Origin: Prauserella alba
Lineage (GTDB): Bacteria; Actinomycetota; Actinomycetes; Mycobacteriales; Pseudonocardiaceae
NCBI RefSeq assembly: GCF_024171735.1
Contig: NZ_JAMTCH010000004.1
Coordinates: 496,001 to 560,000 of the forward strand
Direction: 5' to 3'
Length of the DNA: 64,000 nucleotides
Of the stretch, positions 22,869 to 31,431 are shown one piece after another (positions within the stretch are counted from its first letter, which is position 1; each line of letters begins with the position of its first letter). The notes under the pieces were generated by a model. That model was not told where the DNA came from and did no database searches. It was given only the letters and a program-made list of their open reading frames with translations. A program made the translations under genes and the position numbers.

Positions 22869-24512
22869 CTACTTCGCTTTCGGTTTAGGCCCGTAGGGAA
22901 TATCAGCGAATTTTAGGTCAACATTCGGAGGCAACGCGTTGGCAAACCTTAACAGGTTGATTTGCGACATTGCGAACAGATCGCGCGCCTTCCATTTGCG
23001 CCCACCGCAGGCGAGGACTACGGTTGACGGTACCCCCTTAGGAATTATCCTACCTTTCGAACTCTGGTTCAGCTGACTAGTCAGCCATTCCATTGCAGCA
23101 GGTTCATACGTTAACGCGCTAATAGATGCTTCAGCTTGCGCAATAAGATGACTTAATGAAGACGCACTACCGAGCCATTTAACATGTACGAGTTCATGCG
23201 AGCTCGTGTAAATATCACACAACTCAATCTTTGGATTTTGCGTCGTCTTTGCAAATTTTGCGTCCAAACAGACCGCACCAAGCCTCTCGGCGGCCAGTTT
23301 ATTATAAGAATTTTCGTCACTATCCTGGCCAGACCCATTCCATAACGGAAATTCAACGTCATACTTGTTTTCAAGGAGACGACTTACTTCATCTCGAATC
23401 TGGTCAACGTAATTTTCGCCGATCTGATACCAACTGCCCGATCGGAGAATATATCGGTGGTTCCCTATGGTTTTCTCGAAGTAAAGCCACTTCAGCGCGC
23501 TCGTGGTGCCTCGCACCTTCTCCGTACCTGTGCTATCGGAATAGGCCTGGATGGAACCCGTTCGCAGCGAGTCGTAGACATCATGCTCATCCAGCCGGCC
23601 AATCCTACCTTTGATCTCCTCCAACAACTCATCTACCTTGATCAGCATCGGCCCGCTTCCCGCTAAGCGAAGGACCTTAACCGACATCAATTCGTCCGAG
23701 GATTCAGCCAACTCAAGCGGCGTCCCCTGGGCAACAGACTTGCTTGCTTTGCTCTTAAGCGAACGAACGAGAGCTGTTTGCAGTTTAGGCAGCATCGGGT
23801 GTCCCGACTTTATGGGGCGCACCGCGGTTACAGACCGCAGTGAATTGTCCGGAGTAGGACTGTCTACGACTCGTGATATAGCATCCAAATCGCTACGCAT
23901 GCCATCAAATTGGCGTGCCACCGGGACCCTTAATGAATCTAGCCCCGAGATTATCCTGTCCTTTTTTGTTTTGCGTGATTTTCCATAGGTCAAATCTGAG
24001 AGGTCCGCGCTTCCTCGAAGACGGCCGACGATTTCACCAAATCTTGCAACGCCGTACTTCCCGACATCAGCCCCACCAGGATAGGAAATTTGCGCCGTAC
24101 GCGCAGAAGAATCTAGCGAGTGCAGCGTCATGGCGCCAATGTGAAATTCATCGAGCCTTCTGATCGCAAACGCCAAGCCGAACCCCGGATCCGCACGCGT
24201 CTCCCGATCAAGCATCAAGTACCCGTCGCCCCAGGTAAGTGCGTAGACCCACTTCCCTTCATCGATTAGCAAAACCGCGAAAGGGGACATTCTCGGCAAC
24301 GAGAGCGACAGGCCGGTGAGGTCTCTTGCGTGGCTAACCCACTGCGGCTCATGCGTTTCAAGATGACCATAACGAATTAAGCACGAAACACCATCTTGTT
24401 CGAGTTCCTGGTCGCTCGAACGAACTTGGTCATCAGGCTCCAGGAGGTACTCTGCGAGTGAAAGGCCACCCTGTAAGCGATAGACAGACACCTCGCGATC
24501 GTTCGATGCCAT
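22869..24512 (-). CDS. TIGR04141/DUF6119-like sporadically distributed protein
   Basis: 547-residue protein with base composition unlike the window: sampled lines are 43-48% GC against about 70% around it, with many AT-rich codons. This indicates recent horizontal transfer. The C-terminal third contains KIELCDIYTSSHELVHVKW (428-446) followed by SSLSHLIAQAEAS, which I recognise as the hallmark of the TIGR04141/DUF6119 family of sporadically distributed proteins. No activity is established. The E/D...H-V-K spacing resembles some PD-(D/E)xK nucleases, so a DNA-acting defence role is conceivable, but this is inference. No signal peptide or membrane helix. It is a lone gene with no obvious partner. 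Confidence 0.7.
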   Translation of the reverse strand: MASNDREVSVYRLQGGLSLAEYLLEPDDQVRSSDQELEQDGVSCLIRYGHLETHEPQWVSHARDLTGLSLSLPRMSPFAVLLIDEGKWVYALTWGDGYLMLDRETRADPGFGLAFAIRRLDEFHIGAMTLHSLDSSARTAQISYPGGADVGKYGVARFGEIVGRLRGSADLSDLTYGKSRKTKKDRIISGLDSLRVPVARQFDGMRSDLDAISRVVDSPTPDNSLRSVTAVRPIKSGHPMLPKLQTALVRSLKSKASKSVAQGTPLELAESSDELMSVKVLRLAGSGPMLIKVDELLEEIKGRIGRLDEHDVYDSLRTGSIQAYSDSTGTEKVRGTTSALKWLYFEKTIGNHRYILRSGSWYQIGENYVDQIRDEVSRLLENKYDVEFPLWNGSGQDSDENSYNKLAAERLGAVCLDAKFAKTTQNPKIELCDIYTSSHELVHVKWLGSASSLSHLIAQAEASISALTYEPAAMEWLTSQLNQSSKGRIIPKGVPSTVVLACGGRKWKARDLFAMSQINLLRFANALPPNVDLKFADIPYGPKPKAK

Positions 24513-24857
24513 CAGCCGCTAGCTCCGATCTTTTGCACTGCCGAACTTGGCTCTGTGGGATCAAGGCGCGCCGCCGTCGGCGGCGCGCACGTCGGCTTCC
24601 GAGCCCGTCGCCGGGCTGCGGTCCGCACCCACCCCGGCACGCCGGGCTCCCGCTCCGCTCCGCCCGGCGACCGGTCGGTGCGGACCGCAGCGCCCGGCAC
24701 AGGTCGGCGGCCGCCAGCGGCGCGCATGTCGACGTCGACCATCAGACCCCCTCAAAGTCTCTGTCAGGGCCGTCGGCCGACTCGGACCGCTCGTTACCGT
24801 CCGCCTCTACTCCGTCACCGGATCGTGACAACGGCCGGTGACACGGCGCCAAGGGCC
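24513..24857. other. Gene-free, hairpin-rich junction beside the foreign gene
   Basis: No gene is seen. GCTGCGGTCCGCACC (24615-24629) pairs perfectly with GGTGCGGACCGCAGC (24677-24691), and GCCGGGC continues the stem after a 2-nt bulge. GTCACCGG/CCGGTGAC (24814-24842) forms a smaller hairpin. Base composition returns from about 48% to over 70% GC here. The region separates the foreign gene from a serine-hydrolase gene that loses its 3' half at 24858, so it probably marks a recombination junction. Confidence 0.5.
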
Positions 24858-25433
24858 CTACCGGCGCCACAGCGCGGTGAGAGCGAGCGCCAGCAGATTG
24901 ACCCGCACGTCGTTGTAGGCCCACTCCGAGCCCGGCGCGGCGTACGTGGCCGAACCGCCGTCGCGCAGACTCTGCACATCGGCGTAGGCCGGCTTCCCCC
25001 ACAGTTGTCCGGCCCACCCGCTGGTCTGCTGGAGCAGATGGTGCCACGTCAGTTCCGGCCCGAGGTGCAGCGGCAGGTCGACCGTGGTTTCGACCGGAGC
25101 ATGCACGTCCGGAAGCAGTCCGCGGTCGAAAGCCGCACCCGCGACGGCGGACAGCACGGTCTTGGTGACCGAGAAACACATCTCGGGCCGGTCGACGTCA
25201 CCCCACTCGGCGATGATCGCGCCCCGAAAGCTCACCAGGCCGTTCGGGCCAGCACCGGGCAGCAACGGCCCGACGACCTCGCGATGCGACCGATCGGCGA
25301 CCTGCGCGGCATGAAACGCGGCCATGTTGTCGATCCCGGCCGTAGGGCGGCGCTCGGCCCGCCCGACCGCGTCGCGAAGCGCGGGAACATTCACCACCGC
25401 TCGCTCCGGCCCCACACCACGACAACGTGCCAC
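24858..25433 (-). pseudogene. Truncated beta-lactamase-family serine hydrolase
   Basis: Remnant of a class C beta-lactamase/esterase-like serine hydrolase. The nucleophile motif SVTK (MCFSVTKTVLSAVAG) and the second motif Tyr-Asn (EWAYNDVRVNLLALALTALWRR) are intact, and PNGLVSFRGAIIAEWGD is the usual entry strand. The reading frame stops directly after ALWRR, where intact relatives continue for well over 100 residues carrying the third active-site motif, so only about half of a normal 350-400-residue protein remains. The stop coincides with the edge of the hairpin-rich junction next to the foreign gene. The N-terminal start is also uncertain. Confidence 0.7.
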
Positions 25434-25996
25434 ACGACGAAACGTGCCACACCAAGGACGACGGCGACACCACGGAACCGCCCACTACTCGCTCCGGCAC
25501 CGCCCGCTCCAGCCCCGGAGCCTAAGACACCGGAGCTTCAGACACCGACGCCCCGGAAACCGGAGCCTCAGGCGAGGACAGCCGCGCCTACTTCCCTCCT
25601 GCCACCGCCCCAGCTCCGGCTGCGCCATCTCCCGCTGGGCTACTCCCACTGCGCCGTCTCGGATCACGCCGTCTCGCACTACGCGATCTCGGATCACGCC
25701 ATCTGGGCGATTCCAACGAGCGCGTACGGCGAGGTGCAGCCCGGCGCGATCGGATGATCCCTCACCACTACAACCGCGCAACGACAGCCGCGCACCCCCG
25801 GCGACGGCACACTCGCGGTGGCCGACATGGGCGATTCCGATGTGCACCGGACACGGCTTGATCCCCCGCCCATTGATCCCCCGCCGATTGATCCCCGGCC
25901 GAAACCGTTCCGGTGCGTCGCACGTCTCCGACTCGATGGTCCCCGGCAGCGCGTCGAGGTCGAGCCTGTCGGCCTTCCGCCCGGGGAACGGCGAAG
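25434..25996. other. Gene-free region with short direct repeats
   Basis: No gene with credible codon use or start signals is seen. TCTCGGATCACGCC occurs at about 25657 and again about 31 bp later. A 15-bp unit resembling TTGATCCCCCGCC occurs three times in a row at 25858-25900. CCGGAGC(C/T)T is also repeated around 25515-25570. This could be decayed coding sequence. Confidence 0.5.
25858..25900. repeat. Three tandem copies of a 15-bp unit
   Basis: TTGATCCCCCGCC plus a two-base spacer occurs three times head to tail, the last copy with one change (CCCCGGCC). It is non-coding, with no recognised function, probably from slippage. Confidence 0.65.
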
Positions 25997-26923
25997 TCAG
26001 CTGACCGTCAGGACGAGCTTGCCGCGGACGTTGCCCGCCTGACTCACCCGCCATGCCACGGCGGCCTCGGCGAGCGGATAGGTGCGGTCGACGTGCACGC
26101 CCAGTTTGCCGGCGTCGGCCAGCCTGCCCAGTTCGGTGAGGTCCTCGGCACTCGGCCGCACCCACATGTACCGGCCGCCGTACTCGGCCACCGCCGGATC
26201 GGCGATCGATGCCACGCGGGTGCGGTCCTTCGTGACCTGCCGGGAGACGTCGACCGCTTCCTCACCGCCGACGAAATCGACGGTCGCGTCGACCCCGTCC
26301 GGCGCGAGCTCACGCACCCGGTCGGCCAGGCCCTCGCCGTAGGAGACGGGTTCAGCGCCGAGCTCGTGCAGGAACGCGTGGTTGTGTTCGCTCGCCGTGC
26401 CGATCACCCGCGCGCCGAGTGCCTTCGCCACCTGGACGCCCAGCGCCCCCACGCCGCCGGCGGCGGCGTGGAGCAGAACGGTCTCCCCCGCGCCGACGCC
26501 CAGCCTGCGCAGCGCCTGATACGCCGTGAGCCCCGCCAACGGCAGTCCGGCAGCCTGTGCCCAGTCGAGCGAGGCCGGCTTCGGAGCCAGCAGCCGCACG
26601 CCTGCCGAGACGAATTCGGCGTACGAACCGAGTTCCACGTGGTCCTTGCGGACGTAGCCGATCACCTCGTCGCCAACGGCATACTCGTCGACGTCCAGGC
26701 CGACCGCTTCGACGACACCGGCCACATCCCAGCCGGGGATCAGCGGGAAACGTGTCTCCATCAAGGGGTCGAGCCCGCCCGCGGCGAGCTTCCAGTCGAC
26801 AGGATTGACGCCGGCAGCCTTCACGCGCACCAGGACTTCCCCGGGCGCCACCTTCGGGTCGGGCTGGTCGGCCACGGTCAGCTCGTCGGGTCCGCCGTAC
26901 CGATTGAGAACGATCGCCTTCAT
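25997..26923 (-). CDS. NADP-dependent quinone/zinc-less alcohol oxidoreductase (MDR family)
   Basis: 308-residue medium-chain dehydrogenase/reductase. MKAIVLNRYGGPDELTVADQPDP opens the GroES-like domain. VKAAGVNPVDWKLAAG has the NPVDWK motif of quinone-oxidoreductase-like members and no catalytic-zinc Cys/His set. VLLHAAAGGVGALGVQVAKALGARVIGTAS is the nucleotide-binding motif. It reduces quinones or enones with NADPH; the exact substrate is unknown. ATG 26923 starts the conserved fold. It is divergent from a TetR gene at 27063, whose probable operator TGCACT-CA-AGTGCA lies between them, so it is likely under that regulator. Confidence 0.87.
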   Translation of the reverse strand: MKAIVLNRYGGPDELTVADQPDPKVAPGEVLVRVKAAGVNPVDWKLAAGGLDPLMETRFPLIPGWDVAGVVEAVGLDVDEYAVGDEVIGYVRKDHVELGSYAEFVSAGVRLLAPKPASLDWAQAAGLPLAGLTAYQALRRLGVGAGETVLLHAAAGGVGALGVQVAKALGARVIGTASEHNHAFLHELGAEPVSYGEGLADRVRELAPDGVDATVDFVGGEEAVDVSRQVTKDRTRVASIADPAVAEYGGRYMWVRPSAEDLTELGRLADAGKLGVHVDRTYPLAEAAVAWRVSQAGNVRGKLVLTVS

Positions 26924-27024
26924 ACGCCGTGCAACGAGGATGCTCCGGACGCGCATTCCCGGCCGAACCTGACCGCAGGTGTGGCCGACGCTCCTGTGTC
27001 GTCACTTACACGAGCACGGAATTT

Positions 27025-27038
27025 TGCACTCAAGTGCA
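27025..27038. promoter_or_regulatory. Predicted TetR operator in divergent promoter
   Basis: TGCACT, a CA spacer, then AGTGCA forms a short inverted repeat 25 bp before the TetR start codon at 27063 and about 100 bp before the divergent oxidoreductase. Position and form fit a TetR autoregulatory site; binding is inferred. Confidence 0.6.
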
Positions 27039-27062
27039 GAGTGTGCGCGTAGTGTGGCCCGT

Positions 27063-27674
27063 ATGCGGCAGGGAATTCGGGAGACGAAGCGCGTGCAGAC
27101 GCGACTCGCGCTGTGCCGCGCGGCCATCGATCTGGCCACCGAGGCGGGCGGTACCGAGGAGATCACTGTCGACGCGATCGCCGAGCGAGCACGGACGTCG
27201 CGGCGCACGTTCTTCAACTACTTCCCCACCAAGGACGCCGCGTTCGTCCGGCCGCTGTACGCCCTCGCGGCGGCGTTCACCCACGCCCTCACCGAACGTC
27301 CGGACGGCGAGCCCGCGTGGGAGGCCGTCCGCCACGCGCTGCACGCGGCCATGACCGCCCCGGAGGCGGACCCGGCACTCATCGCCGCCGCGGACGCCCT
27401 CGCCACGGCCTCCCCCTCGATGGTGCTCGCGACCGAGGCGCACGCGCCCGGTGAACCGAGTGCGGCCGACCTGCTCCGGCAGGGCAAAGCCCACATCGCC
27501 CGTCTCACCGGAGGCGATCCCGACCGGGACGTGTACCCCCAGCTGGTCCTGGAAACGGCGGGCGCGGCACTGCGCGTCGCGAGCCGCACCTGGGTCGCGC
27601 AGGGCGGCGACCCCGGACGGCACGTCGACACCGTCGTCGACCTGCTGCGCGACGGCATCCGCCCGCAGCACTGA
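27063..27674 (+). CDS. TetR family regulator
   Basis: 203-residue repressor. The N-terminal helix-turn-helix is ITVDAIAERARTSRRTFFNYFPTKDAAF, with the FFNYFPTK recognition end typical of regulators of efflux and oxidoreductase genes. The C-terminal domain is the variable ligand-binding part. ATG 27063 is close behind the palindrome at 27025-27038. The MFS exporter gene begins 77 bp downstream on the same strand and the quinone oxidoreductase is divergent, so it likely represses both in response to a drug or electrophile. Confidence 0.87.
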   Translation: MRQGIRETKRVQTRLALCRAAIDLATEAGGTEEITVDAIAERARTSRRTFFNYFPTKDAAFVRPLYALAAAFTHALTERPDGEPAWEAVRHALHAAMTAPEADPALIAAADALATASPSMVLATEAHAPGEPSAADLLRQGKAHIARLTGGDPDRDVYPQLVLETAGAALRVASRTWVAQGGDPGRHVDTVVDLLRDGIRPQH

Positions 27675-27751
27675 CCGTCTCCGCCCGCAGCACCGACCAC
27701 CCCCGCCCGCCGCAGGCACGGAGGAACCGACCACCGTCCGAAGGAGTCTCG

Positions 27752-29407
27752 ATGAGCCAACCCGGCGCGTCCGCCACGACGGCCGAGTCGAAACCGCAGC
27801 GCCGACAACGGCAACTCGACGAAGCGGTCGCCGAGGGCATCTCCCTCGACGTGTTCCGCAGACGCTGGATCATCGTCGCCGCGATGTGCACGAGCCTGCT
27901 GGCCGTGATGCTGGCGAACTCGAGCATGAACCTCGCGCTGCCGGGCATGACGAGCGATCTGCGCATCACCCAGGCCGAGCAGACGTGGGTCGTCGACCTG
28001 TTCTCCCTCGTGTTCGCGGCGCTGCTGTTCACCGCGGGTGCGATCGGGGACCGCTACGGCCGGAAGCTGGTTCTGCAGGTCGGCATGGTGCTGTTCACCG
28101 TGCCGTCGCTCTACGCGGGTCTCATCGCCGACAGCGGCATCGAACTGATCGTCGCGCGCGGGGTGATGGGCATCGGCGCCGCGATGGTCATGCCGTCGAC
28201 GCTGTCGATCATCAACACGACGTTCCCGCGCAGCCAGCGAGCTGGTGCGATCGCCGTGTGGACCGGTGTCGCGGGAGCCGGTGCCGGACTGGGAACCGTG
28301 TTCTCCGGCGTATTGCTGGAGTTCTGGAACTGGCGATCGGCGTTCCTGATGAGCGTCGCGTTCGGTGTCGTCGCCTTCGTCGCGAACCAGATCCTGTCCC
28401 ACGAGTCGAAGGACGAGAAGCGCACGCCGATCGACTGGTTCGGTGGACTGCTGTCGACGGTGGGCATTCTCGGTCTCGTCTACGCGATCATCGAGGGGCC
28501 GCACGACGGCTGGACCCGGCCCGGCGTGCTCGTCGCCGTCGCCGCAGCGATCGCCGGCATCGGGCTGTTCATCTGGTGGGAACGGCGCACGCCGCACCCG
28601 ATGCTCGACATGAAGTTGTTCCGCAACCCGCTGTTCTCGTCGTCGTCCGCGGCGGTGACGATCGCGTTCTTCGCGCTCGGCGGGTCGTTCTTCCTGCTGG
28701 CGCAACTGTTCCAGCTGGTGCTCGAGTACGGCGAACTGCAGTCGGCACTGGCGACGTTGCCGATCATGCTGCCGATGTTGCTGCTGTCGCCGCTGGTACC
28801 GAGGGTCGCGGCGGCGATCGGCTCGCGGTTCACCGTCGGACTCGGACTGGTGATCATCGCGACCGGCTTCCTGCTGTGCTCGACCTGGGACGGAGACACC
28901 GGCTACTGGGGCATCCTGTTGCCGCTGTTCGTGGTGATCTTCGGGATGGTGTTCGTGATGCCGCCCGCCACGAACCTGATCATCGCGTCGGTGCCGAAGA
29001 ACCGGTCAGGGATGGGCTCGGCGATGAACGACACGGTGCGTGAGCTCGGCGTCTCGATCGGCATCGCCGTCCTCGGCTCGTTGATCGCGCGGGGTTACAG
29101 CAACGGGATCGGCGAAGCGACCGGTGGACTGCCACCGGAAGCCGCCGCGGCCGCCGAGAGCAGCTTCCCCGCGGCCGTGCAGGGCGTGGCGCCCGCACTG
29201 GAGCAGCAGGCCGGCCCTGCGGTGACCGAACGGTTCGTCGACCTGGCGACCGACGCGTGGATGACCGGCATGAACTGGGCCATGCTCGCCGCGGCCGGGC
29301 TCGCCGCGGTCGCGGCGATCGGCACGCTGATCGCCATGCCGAGCAAAAGGCGCGAGCCCGAGTTCATCATCGCCCCGCAGGACACGCCGCAACCCGCACA
29401 CGTGTAG
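27752..29407 (+). CDS. MFS transporter, DHA2 (EmrB/QacA-type) drug exporter
   Basis: 551-residue membrane protein with about fourteen hydrophobic segments, the mark of the DHA2 proton/drug antiporters. Motif A appears as GAIGDRYGRKLVLQ. NSSMNLALPGM lies in the first helix, and GMGSAMNDTVRELGVSIGIAVLGSL is the familiar late-helix motif. A 45-residue N-terminal cytoplasmic stretch precedes helix 1, and the tail ends in Arg/Glu-rich residues. AAGGAG precedes ATG 27752. It probably exports a toxic hydrophobic compound under control of the TetR immediately upstream. Confidence 0.88.
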   Translation: MSQPGASATTAESKPQRRQRQLDEAVAEGISLDVFRRRWIIVAAMCTSLLAVMLANSSMNLALPGMTSDLRITQAEQTWVVDLFSLVFAALLFTAGAIGDRYGRKLVLQVGMVLFTVPSLYAGLIADSGIELIVARGVMGIGAAMVMPSTLSIINTTFPRSQRAGAIAVWTGVAGAGAGLGTVFSGVLLEFWNWRSAFLMSVAFGVVAFVANQILSHESKDEKRTPIDWFGGLLSTVGILGLVYAIIEGPHDGWTRPGVLVAVAAAIAGIGLFIWWERRTPHPMLDMKLFRNPLFSSSSAAVTIAFFALGGSFFLLAQLFQLVLEYGELQSALATLPIMLPMLLLSPLVPRVAAAIGSRFTVGLGLVIIATGFLLCSTWDGDTGYWGILLPLFVVIFGMVFVMPPATNLIIASVPKNRSGMGSAMNDTVRELGVSIGIAVLGSLIARGYSNGIGEATGGLPPEAAAAAESSFPAAVQGVAPALEQQAGPAVTERFVDLATDAWMTGMNWAMLAAAGLAAVAAIGTLIAMPSKRREPEFIIAPQDTPQPAHV

Positions 29408-29483
29408 GGCAAACGGCCCGGCACGAGGTCCCGCTCCCGGCTACGCGCCGAAGCACCGGCGCACCTCGGCCGGACCGACCACT

Positions 29484-29595
29484 GCCCCCAAGGGCACCTT
29501 GGGTGCACTCAACGCTCCTATTCTTCCCCTCGCGCGCCCCGACGAACGAGGGGAAGAAAAGTGGCGCTCAACGCACCCAAGGTGCCCTTGGGGGC
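29484..29595. repeat. Long compound inverted repeat (23-bp perfect arms)
   Basis: GCCCCCAAGGGCACCTTGGG with TGC (29484-29506) is exactly complementary to 29573-29595. Inside lies a second perfect stem, TTCTTCCCCTCG (29521-29532) with CGAGGGGAAGAA (29547-29558). CTCAACGC is repeated directly next to each outer arm. It is intergenic, 77 bp after the MFS exporter. A related element with the same arm family is at 51866-51918, so this is a dispersed repeat that may also serve as a terminator. Confidence 0.8.
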
Positions 29596-29704
29596 TTCAC
29601 ATCGCCGGGGGACGGACCGGCTCACGGGGGCGGGAATAGCGTCCGAGTCGCTGCCGTTAGGGTTATTAGTTGAACGCACAACTACCTGAGGCAGGGTGAC
29701 AGCG

Positions 29705-30811
29705 ATGCAGTTCGGGATCTTCTCCGTCGGGGACGTCACCACGGACCCGACCAACGGCACGACGCCGTCCGAGAACGAGCGGATCAAGGCGACGGTGCGG
29801 ATCGCGCGCAAGGCCGAAGAGGTCGGGCTCGACGTCTTCGCCACCGGCGAGCACCACAATCCGCCGTTCGCGGCCCCGCCGAACCCGACGGTGCTGCTGG
29901 CCCACATCGCCGCGCAGACGGAACGGATCGTCCTGTCCACGGCAACCACCCTCATCACCACCAACGACCCGGTGCGGCTCGCCGAGGACTACGCCTACCT
30001 GCAGCACCTCGCCGACGGCCGCATCGACCTGATCATGGGCCGCGGCAACACCGGCCCGGTCTACCCGTGGTTCGGCAAGGACATCCGCCAGGGCGTGCCG
30101 CTCGCCATCGAGAACTACGCCCTGCTGCACAAGCTGTGGCGCGAAGAGGTCGTCGACTGGGAAGGCAAGTTCCGCACGCCGCTGCAGAGCTTCACGTCGA
30201 CGCCGCGTCCGCTCGACGGCGTGCCACCGTTCGTCTGGCACGGTTCGATCCGCACCCCGGAGATCGCGGAACAGGCCGCCTACTACGGCGACGGCTTCTT
30301 CCACAATCACATCTTCTGGCCGTTCGAGCACACCCGCCGCATGGTCGAGTTCTACCGGCAGCGCTGGGAACACTACGGCCACGGTTCCGCCGACCGCGCC
30401 ATCGTCGGGCTCGGCGGCCAGGTGTTCATGCGCAAGAACTCGCAGGATGCCGTCAGCGAATTCCGGCCGTACTTCGACGACGCGCCGGTGTACGGCGGCG
30501 GGCCGTCCCTCGAGGAGTTCACCGAGCAGACCCCGCTGACGGTCGGCAGCCCGCAGCAGGTCATCGACCGCACCCTGACGTTCCGGGAGAACGTCGGCGA
30601 CTACCAGCGGCAGCTGTTCCTCGTCGACCACGCCGGGTTGCCGCTGAAGACCGTGCTCGAACAGCTCGACATGCTCGGCGAGGAGGTCGTGCCCGTGCTG
30701 CGCGAGGAGTTCGCCAAGAACCGTCCCGCACACGTGCCGGACGCCCCGACGCACGCCTCGCTGCTGGCCGCCGAGAACACCGAGACCGTTACTGCGGGTG
30801 AGGCCCGATGA
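29705..30811 (+). CDS. LLM-class FMN-dependent oxidoreductase (CE1758 type)
   Basis: 368-residue luciferase-like monooxygenase. MQFGIFSVGDVTTDPTNGTTPSENERIKATV and the DVFATGEHHNPPF barrel strand mark the CE1758 subgroup, which is encoded as a pair with its own flavin reductase. LIMGRGNTGPVYPWFG is an FMN-binding region. It uses reduced FMN and O2 on an unknown substrate. ATG 29705 matches the conserved start of the family; a GTG at 29696 is possible. Its stop overlaps the flavin reductase ATG by 4 bp (30808-30811), so the two are made together. It lies just before the convergent nicotinate operon but is on the other strand. Confidence 0.88.
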   Translation: MQFGIFSVGDVTTDPTNGTTPSENERIKATVRIARKAEEVGLDVFATGEHHNPPFAAPPNPTVLLAHIAAQTERIVLSTATTLITTNDPVRLAEDYAYLQHLADGRIDLIMGRGNTGPVYPWFGKDIRQGVPLAIENYALLHKLWREEVVDWEGKFRTPLQSFTSTPRPLDGVPPFVWHGSIRTPEIAEQAAYYGDGFFHNHIFWPFEHTRRMVEFYRQRWEHYGHGSADRAIVGLGGQVFMRKNSQDAVSEFRPYFDDAPVYGGGPSLEEFTEQTPLTVGSPQQVIDRTLTFRENVGDYQRQLFLVDHAGLPLKTVLEQLDMLGEEVVPVLREEFAKNRPAHVPDAPTHASLLAAENTETVTAGEAR

Positions 30812-31431
30812 AGCTCACGATCGTGTCCGGGGGCACCACGTCGCCGTCGTCGACCCGGCTGCTGGCCGACCGGATCACCGAATCGCTCACCAAGCAGCTC
30901 GGCGACGCCGGTGGCGAGGAGCCCGAGGTCCGCGTGGTCGAACTGCGCGACGTGGCCGTCGACATCGCCAAGAACATGGTGACGGGCTTTCCGAGTCCGG
31001 CGCTGCAGGCCGAGCTCGACGCCGTGACCGGCGCCGACGGCGTCATCGCCGTGACCCCGGTCTACAGCGCTTCCTACAGCGGGCTGTTCAAGTCGTTCTT
31101 CGACGTGATCGATGCCGGCGCCCTGACGGGAACACCCGTGCTCATCGGAGCCACGGGCGGTACACCCCGCCACTCACTGGCCCTCGACCACGCCCTGCGG
31201 CCGCTGCTGTCCTACCTGCGCGCCACGGTGATGCCCACCGGCGTGTACGCGGCGTCGCAGGACTGGGGCGGCGAGGACGCGAGCGAACTGCACGCCCGCA
31301 TCGACCGCGCGGCGGGCGAACTGGCGGGCGCCATGACCGGAGCGCCGAGAAGCCGCCGCGCGAGCGACGGCTTCTCGGACTTCGTCCCCTTCGAGCAGCA
31401 GCTGGCGAGCCTCGGTCAGCTCGACGTCTGA
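30808..31431 (+). CDS. NAD(P)H-dependent FMN reductase (CE1759 type)
   Basis: 207-residue flavodoxin-like FMN reductase. KLTIVSGGTTSPSSTRLLADRI is the phosphate-binding loop, DGVIAVTPVYSASYSGLFKSFFDVID the flavin-binding core, and ATGGTPRHSLALDHALRPLLSYL the third conserved block. It supplies FMNH2 to the partner LLM oxidoreductase, with which it overlaps by 4 bp. Its last 16 bases overlap the 3' end of the convergent maleate isomerase gene, so no terminator separates the two converging operons. Confidence 0.88.
   Translation: MKLTIVSGGTTSPSSTRLLADRITESLTKQLGDAGGEEPEVRVVELRDVAVDIAKNMVTGFPSPALQAELDAVTGADGVIAVTPVYSASYSGLFKSFFDVIDAGALTGTPVLIGATGGTPRHSLALDHALRPLLSYLRATVMPTGVYAASQDWGGEDASELHARIDRAAGELAGAMTGAPRSRRASDGFSDFVPFEQQLASLGQLDV

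Noticed and set aside
25858-25900. Possible CRISPR-like repeats
   Set aside because: Only three head-to-tail 15-bp units without unique spacers, and no cas genes in the window.
25324-26004. Possible coding sequence in the repeat-rich gap
   Set aside because: Several frames are open, but all give His/Arg/Thr/Pro-rich text built from short DNA repeats, with no ribosome site or known motif.
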